Origin: Craurococcus roseus | GTDB taxonomy: Bacteria > Pseudomonadota > Alphaproteobacteria > Acetobacterales > Acetobacteraceae | Assembly (NCBI RefSeq): GCF_039523795.1 | Contig: NZ_BAAAFZ010000072.1 | Span: forward strand, 18,521-82,520 | DNA length: 64,000 nucleotides | Direction: 5' to 3' | Shown here: positions 59,569 to 64,000 of the stretch, piece after piece | Position numbering within the stretch: position 1 is the first letter of the stretch | Layout: each line of letters begins with the position of its first letter | Notes under the pieces: generated by a model | Told to the model about the DNA's origin: nothing | The model's database searches: none | Seen by the model: only the letters and a program-made list of their open reading frames with translations | Translations under genes and position numbers: made by a program

Positions 59569-60548
59569 GGTACCCGGCTTCCGAGAAGCTCGAGATCATC
59601 CGCATCGTCGAGCAGTCGCATTTGCCGGTGCGCCGTACCTCGACGCACCTCGGCGTGCCGCCAGCCACCTTCTACCGGTGGTACGACCGCTACCAGGCCG
59701 ACGGCGGCCCGGAGGCGCTGGCCGACCGGCCGTCCCGGCCCGACCGCGTGTGGAACCGCATCCCGGACGCGGTGCGCGGCCGCATCATCGACCTGGCGCT
59801 AGCGGAGCCTGAGCTGTCGCCGCGCGAGTTGGCGGTGCGCTTCACCGAGCGCGGGCGCTACTTCGTCTCCGAGGCCTCGGTCTACCGTCTGCTCAAGGCG
59901 CACGACCTCATCACCAGCCCGGCCTTCATCGTGGTCAAGGCGGCCGACGAGTTCCACACCAAGACCACTGCGCCGAACCAGCTCTGGCAGACCGACTTCA
60001 CCTACCTGAAGGTGGTCGGGTGGGGCTGGTTCTATCTCTCGACCGTGCTCGACGACTTCTCCCGCTACATCGTCGCCTGGAAGCTCTGCGCCACCATGGC
60101 GGCGAGCGATGTCAGCGACACGCTCGAACTCGCCCTCGCCGCGTCGGGCTGCAGCGAGGTGGGCGTACGCCACCGGCCGCGGCTGCTGTCGGACAATGGG
60201 CCGGGCTACATCGCCGACGAGCTTGCCAACTGGCTCGCCAGCAAAGGGATGCAGCACGTGCGCGGCGCGCCTTGCCATCCGCAGACGCAGGGCAAGATCG
60301 AGCGCTGGCACCGGACGCTCAAGAACCGCATCCTGCTGGAGAACCACTACCTGCCCGGCGACCTGCAGGCGCGCATCGAGGCCTTCGTCACCCACTACAA
60401 TCATCAGCGCTGCCACGAGAGCCTGAGCAATCTCACCCCGGCCGACGTCTACTTCGGGCGGGGCCAGACCATCCTGCTCGAGCGCGAACGCATCAAGCGA
60501 CACACCATCCGCCAGCGACGCTTGCTGCATCAGCGCCAAGCCGCCTAA
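59565..60548 (+). CDS. IS3-family transposase OrfB (DDE integrase core)
   Basis: 327 residues. An HTH_21-like N-part (VRRTSTHLGVPPATFYRWYD, SEASVYRLLKAHDLI) precedes the RNase-H-fold core with D in LWQTDFTYLKV, D in RLLSDNGPGYIADEL and E in GKIERWHRTLKNRI, spacing normal for the family. THYNHQRCHESLSNLTPADV is the usual end. It is intact, so the element may still be active. Confidence 0.92.
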   Translation: MRYPASEKLEIIRIVEQSHLPVRRTSTHLGVPPATFYRWYDRYQADGGPEALADRPSRPDRVWNRIPDAVRGRIIDLALAEPELSPRELAVRFTERGRYFVSEASVYRLLKAHDLITSPAFIVVKAADEFHTKTTAPNQLWQTDFTYLKVVGWGWFYLSTVLDDFSRYIVAWKLCATMAASDVSDTLELALAASGCSEVGVRHRPRLLSDNGPGYIADELANWLASKGMQHVRGAPCHPQTQGKIERWHRTLKNRILLENHYLPGDLQARIEAFVTHYNHQRCHESLSNLTPADVYFGRGQTILLERERIKRHTIRQRRLLHQRQAA

Positions 60549-60962
60549 CCTCACCAACCGGATGAGCCAGCGCCTCCGTTAAGCCGACGTCCTCGCTGTC
60601 CCAAAGCATTCGACGACGGACAGCCACCGGCGAGCCTCCCTTGCTGCCGCCTCGGCCGAGAGCGTCGTTGGCGATGCCCAAAGCCGCCGCGGCAGCGTCC
60701 GCGGTCGCCGCGCGGCGGCTCGGCCGGGTTCCGCCTGGAAAGGAGCGTCGCTCCGGGTCAGCGCCGGCAACTCCAACGGCGGCACCGGCTATCGCGGCGT
60801 TCCTCGAAGGGCACGTCCAGGCCGCGTGGACGCGCAGCGCCCGCGCCGCCGTGGCCGCCCTCAGATCCACGGCCCCACGGCCGCTGGTGCCGACGCAGCG
60901 CCTCAACCCCGTCGTGCTCGCCGCCCTGCGGCACGGCCGCTGAACAGCAAGGGAACCACACC
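60549..60962. other. Non-coding region after the IS
   Basis: 414 nt. No convincing gene: the 100-codon plus-strand frame (60641-60943) and the antisense frames are alanine/arginine-rich shadows without ribosome sites. Positions 60599-60624 match 24911-24936 at 22 of 26 bases. The missing N-terminal half of the broken receptor gene, expected here on the minus strand, is not found. Confidence 0.5.
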
Positions 60963-61250
60963 ATGGAGCGAAAGCCCCTCGAGTTGCCGACGGACTTCCT
61001 CAACGAAGTCGACTGCTCACCGCCGCCAAGCTATGGGCAATACACGCTGGGCGAGTGTGGCAACTGCATGCACATGCGCCTCCCCAACGGAGTCCTGCAG
61101 GTGCCGACATACTTCGATAAGACCGGCAAGGACGGTCGGACGCCGATATCGGCCAACACCGTGGTCAAAGCGTTCTACGCCGGCCTCGGCTTCTGCATGT
61201 TGAGCCCTCCGGTGCCGGGAGGAACCTCGTTTCCGTTTTCCCGACGACGC
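60963..61250 (+). CDS. Hypothetical protein, doubtful and possibly degraded
   Basis: The first ~85 codons from ATG 60963 (AAGGGA upstream) read unlike a random frame: FLNEVDCSPPPSYGQYTLGE, CGNCMHMRLPNGVLQVPTYF, DKTGKDGRTPISANTVVKAF. Codon choice is less GC-extreme than in neighbouring genes, which hints at foreign origin. After about 61250 the frame turns arginine-rich and runs far into the RecD2 gene, so the real end is unknown; another frame (RFPDDARVLDVSFTDAEGRA, from about 61225) may be its continuation after a frameshift. No family recognised. Confidence 0.35.
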
Positions 61251-61522
61251 ACGTGTCTTGGACGTGTCATTTACAGACGCCGAGGGAAGGGCTGGACGCC
61301 GTGGAACCGCCGTGAAAGTGCTGCCAAAGCCGCGGCGCCCCGGACGCGACGAACATGGCCAACCATGTCCCGGCCGATCGCTTTGGCTAACCACCAAGTC
61401 TGTCAGGACGGCGTCGAAGCATCGGACCTGATCACGGGCCGAGCCGTCCACCGGCACAGCGGCACGGGCCGAGGCCGCCGCGATCAGATGTGCGTTCCCT
61501 CCACGATGGGCGGAATGCCCAT
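61251..61522. other. Region upstream of recD2, no gene assigned
   Basis: About 270 nt with broken frames and lower G+C than the surroundings in places (for example around 61250-61280). It probably includes the tail of the degraded gene before it and the recD2 promoter, which I could not locate. Confidence 0.35.
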
Positions 61523-63763
61523 ATGGACGGCATGTCCGAAGCTCCGGCCCAGGGAGCGCTGGCGGGCCTCGTCGAGCGCGCCACCTTCCACAGCGAAGAG
61601 AGCGGCTTCTGCGTGCTGCGGACCAAGGCGCGCAGGCACCGCGACCTGGTCACGGTGGTCGGCCACGCCGCTTCCATCGCCGCCGGCGAGTGGATCACCG
61701 CCACCGGCGAGTGGGTCAACGACCGCGCCCACGGCCAGCAGTTCCGCGCCCGGTTCCTCCGCGCTTCCGCCCCGACCTCGAAGGAGGGCATCGAGAAGTA
61801 CCTCGGCTCCGGCATGGTCCGCGGCGTCGGGCAGGTCTACGCCCGGAAGCTGGTGCGCGCCTTCGGCGAGGCGGTGTTCGACGTCATCGAGGCCAGCCCC
61901 GAGAGGCTTCGGGAGGTCGACGGCATCGGTCCAGTGCGCGCGGCGCGCATCGTCGCGGCCTGGGCCGAGCAGAAGGCGGTTCGCGAGATCATGGTGTTCC
62001 TGCATGCCCACGGGGTCGGCACCTCGCGGGCGGTGCGCGTGTTCAAGACCTACGTCGCCGACGCCATCCGGGTCATGTCCGAGGACCCCTACCGGCTCGC
62101 GCGCGACGTCCGCGGCATCGGCTTCAAGACCGCCGACACCATCGCCGAGCGGCTCGGCATCGAGCGGACGGCCATGGTCCGCGTCCGGGCCGGCATCTCG
62201 CACGCCCTGACCGAGGCCATGGACGACGGGCACTGCGGCCTGCCCGTGGGCGAGCTGGTGCCGCTCGCCGAGCGGCTGCTGGAGGTGCCGGCGGAGCTGG
62301 TCCGGACGGCGCTGGAACTGGAGCTGCAGGCCGGGACGGTGGTGGCGGACCGGGTAGAGGGCCAGGACTGCGTGTTCCTCGCGGGCCTGCACCGGGCCGA
62401 GCGTGCCGTCGCGGACCGGCTGCTGGCGCTGCTCGGCGGCCGGCTGCCCTGGGAAGCCATCGACCCGGACAAGGCCCTTCCCTGGATCGAGGCGCAGACC
62501 GGCCTCGCCCTGGCGGAGAGCCAGCGGGCGGTGGTGCGCCTCGCCCTCTCGTCCAAGGTGCTGGTGGTCACCGGCGGCCCGGGCGTAGGCAAGACCACCA
62601 TCGTCAACGCCATCCTCTGCATCCTCGCCGCCAAGGGGGTGGAGCTGCTACTCTGCGCCCCCACCGGGCGCGCCGCCAAGCGCATGGCCGAGGCGACGGG
62701 CATGGAGGCGCGCACCGTCCACCGCCTGCTGGAGGTCGACCCGGCCAACGGCGGCTTCCGGCGCGGCGCCGACGACCCGCTCGAGTGCGGGGTGCTGGTG
62801 GTGGACGAGGCCTCCATGGTGGACGTGCCGCTGATGAACGCGCTGCTCAAGGCGGTGCCGGCCGGCGCGGCGCTGCTGCTGGTGGGCGACGTCGACCAGC
62901 TGCCCTCGGTGGGCCCGGGGCAGGTGCTGGCCGACGTGATCGCGTCGGGCGCGGTGCCGGTGGTGCGGCTGACCGAGGTGTTCCGGCAGGCGGCGCAGAG
63001 CCGGATCATCGTCAACGCCCACCGCGTCAACCGGGGCGAGATGCCCGACCTCGAGCGGGCCGAACCGGGCAGCGACTTCCACTTCGTGCCGGCCGACGAC
63101 CCCGAGACGGCGGTGGCGCGCGTCGTCGAGCTGGTGCGGACCCGCATACCCCGGCGCTTCGGGCTGGATCCGGTGCGCGACGTGCAGGTGCTCTGCCCGA
63201 TGAACCGCAGCGGGGTCGGGGCGCGCTCGCTCAACGTCGAGCTGCAGGCTGCGCTGAACCCGGCGCCCGGGCCCAAGGTGCAGCGCTTCGGCTGGACCTT
63301 CGCGGCCGGTGACAAGGTCATGCAGGTCGACAACGACTACGAGAAGGAGGTCCACAACGGCGACATCGGCCTGGTCGCCGCGATCGACCCGGACGCCGGC
63401 GAGCTGACCGCCAGCTTCGACGGCCGGGCGGTGGCCTACGGCTTCGGCGAGCTGGACTCGCTGGTGCTGGCCTACGCCACCACCATCCACAAGAGCCAGG
63501 GCTCGGAGTACCCGGCGGTGGTGATCCCGGTGCTGACGCAGCACTACCCGATGCTGCGGCGGAACCTGGTCTACACCGGCGTGACCCGCGGCAAGCGGCT
63601 GGTGGTGCTGGTCGGCCAGCGGGGGGCGATCGCCATCGCGGTGCGCGGCATGGCCGGGCGGCGGCGCTGGTCGAAGCTGCGCGAGTGGCTGGCGGCCTGG
63701 GGCGGCCCTCATGAGCCCTTCGCCCGCATGCGGACCGGCCGGCACGGGCCGGCGCCCGCGTAG
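61523..63763 (+). CDS. recD2: RecD2/YrrC-like ATP-dependent DNA helicase
   Basis: 746-residue superfamily 1B helicase, 5'-3' on single-stranded DNA, found without RecBC. The N-terminal OB and helix-hairpin-helix part includes EVDGIGPVRAARIVAAWAEQ and DVRGIGFKTADTIAERLGIE. Walker A GGPGVGKTT lies near residue 350, Walker B LVVDEASMVD near 425, then LVGDVDQLPSVGPGQVLADV, YATTIHKSQGSEYPAVVIPV and LVYTGVTRGKRLVVLVG for motifs III, V and VI. Starts at 61490, 61523 or 61532 are all possible; none has a strong ribosome site. A repair or recombination role is expected. Confidence 0.9.
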   Translation: MDGMSEAPAQGALAGLVERATFHSEESGFCVLRTKARRHRDLVTVVGHAASIAAGEWITATGEWVNDRAHGQQFRARFLRASAPTSKEGIEKYLGSGMVRGVGQVYARKLVRAFGEAVFDVIEASPERLREVDGIGPVRAARIVAAWAEQKAVREIMVFLHAHGVGTSRAVRVFKTYVADAIRVMSEDPYRLARDVRGIGFKTADTIAERLGIERTAMVRVRAGISHALTEAMDDGHCGLPVGELVPLAERLLEVPAELVRTALELELQAGTVVADRVEGQDCVFLAGLHRAERAVADRLLALLGGRLPWEAIDPDKALPWIEAQTGLALAESQRAVVRLALSSKVLVVTGGPGVGKTTIVNAILCILAAKGVELLLCAPTGRAAKRMAEATGMEARTVHRLLEVDPANGGFRRGADDPLECGVLVVDEASMVDVPLMNALLKAVPAGAALLLVGDVDQLPSVGPGQVLADVIASGAVPVVRLTEVFRQAAQSRIIVNAHRVNRGEMPDLERAEPGSDFHFVPADDPETAVARVVELVRTRIPRRFGLDPVRDVQVLCPMNRSGVGARSLNVELQAALNPAPGPKVQRFGWTFAAGDKVMQVDNDYEKEVHNGDIGLVAAIDPDAGELTASFDGRAVAYGFGELDSLVLAYATTIHKSQGSEYPAVVIPVLTQHYPMLRRNLVYTGVTRGKRLVVLVGQRGAIAIAVRGMAGRRRWSKLREWLAAWGGPHEPFARMRTGRHGPAPA

Positions 63764-63766
63764 CGC

Positions 63767-63792
63767 CCGGCCGGACGGCGGCCGGCGGTTTT
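63767..63792 (+). terminator. Intrinsic terminator after recD2
   Basis: Stem CCGGCCG / CGGCCGG with a 5-nt loop (GACGG), starting 4 nt after the recD2 stop and followed by CGG and TTTT. Confidence 0.65.
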
Positions 63793-64000
63793 CGCCCGGC
63801 TGCTTTCTTCGTCACGCGGGTTCGCCGGGCACGAGATCGCGGTTCCCGCCGCCAACGGAACCGGGGATCGTCGGCGCCAGCGATGGTCGATTCAGCCCGA
63901 CTGGCCCCGGCGAACCGGCACTATAGAGCGGCAATCTGGATGCGAGCGCGCATTGCCTCGCCTGATTTGCTCCTGAGCGGGAGCCGTTGCCTCACCTGAG
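63793..64000. other. Right-edge intergenic sequence
   Basis: No gene seen. The motif TTGCCTC(G/A)CCTGA occurs twice, at 63953-63965 and 63987-63999, 34 nt apart, at the very edge of the window. Confidence 0.4.

Larger units (their letters stand above)
59131..60598 (+). mobile_element. Intact IS3-family insertion sequence (two-frame transposase)
   Basis: orfA and orfB overlap, with an A7G slippery run in orfA. The left end, GTCAGGGCTCATGAGAC at about 59131, is shared with the remnant at 24.9 kb. The right end lies after orfB but its exact terminal repeat and the target duplication could not be fixed, so 60598 is approximate. Confidence 0.8.

Noticed and set aside
59120..60605. GCTGTCC on both sides of the IS as a target-site duplication
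   Set aside because: It does not directly abut the left end shared with the other copy, it is longer than usual for IS3-family elements, and the left copy is part of the receptor coding sequence.
60641..60943. 100-codon plus-strand frame after the IS
   Set aside because: Alanine/arginine-rich, no ribosome site, no recognisable family; overlaps equally open antisense frames.
1..64000. CRISPR arrays, tRNA or rRNA genes, phage modules, restriction or toxin systems
   Set aside because: Read for regularly spaced repeats, cloverleaf arms and marker protein motifs; none was found.

Overview
GC-rich bacterial chromosome segment (roughly 70% G+C by eye). It has GTG starts, ATGA/GTGA gene overlaps and many periplasmic solute receptors (TRAP, Bug/TctC, branched-chain and family 5 ABC). 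This fits a metabolically broad alphaproteobacterium, most likely an Acetobacteraceae (Roseomonas-like) soil or water organism; the assignment rests on gene content and style, not on a marker gene. No rRNA, tRNA, CRISPR array or phage module was seen.

Layout. 1-10.1 kb: sugar-acid type dehydrogenases, an MmgE/PrpD protein, a thiolase-like/DUF35 pair, an RTX-type calcium-binding protein, an ECHDC3-type crotonase with an acyl-CoA ligase, and two small exported proteins. 10.1-15.2 kb: urate oxidase divergent from a GntR regulator, a fatty-acid hydroxylase with a 16-bp palindrome in front, three small genes and a DMT exporter. 15.2-24 kb: a TRAP transporter, a split transketolase and an SDR on the minus strand, then a LysR regulator divergent from a full-length transketolase. 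24-25.3 kb: a mobile-element scar in which IS3-type orfA is fused in frame to the tail of an MFS gene, next to the tail of another transposase. 25.3-31.2 kb: a glutathione transferase/alcohol dehydrogenase/aldehyde dehydrogenase cluster ending with a LysR gene. 31.5-39.6 kb: an ABC receptor, then a LysR, CoA-transferase, HMG-CoA-lyase-like, aconitase-like and TctC set that reads as a carboxylate breakdown module; an identical 20-bp element lies before both of its transcription units. 39.7-40.0 kb: an IS5-type remnant. 40.1-58.1 kb: an XRE-cupin regulator divergent from 14 co-oriented genes (hyuAB, an amine-oxidase-like flavoprotein, an OYE reductase, a complete branched-chain ABC transporter, an SDR, a deacetylase, two family 5 receptors and an M20 protein), probably for uptake and opening of amide or hydantoin-like compounds. 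58.2-60.6 kb: a third family 5 receptor gene, broken by an intact IS3-family element. 60.6-64 kb: poorly coding DNA and a RecD2-type helicase with an intrinsic terminator.

No wholly new system stands out. The points most worth a second look are the 20-bp element shared by two operons, the 16-bp palindrome, the 11-codon leader overlapping the thiolase start, the IS/MFS chimera with an inverted copy of its own start region, and several enzymes whose catalytic or metal residues are changed (thiolase, DUF35, crotonase, aconitase, M20).
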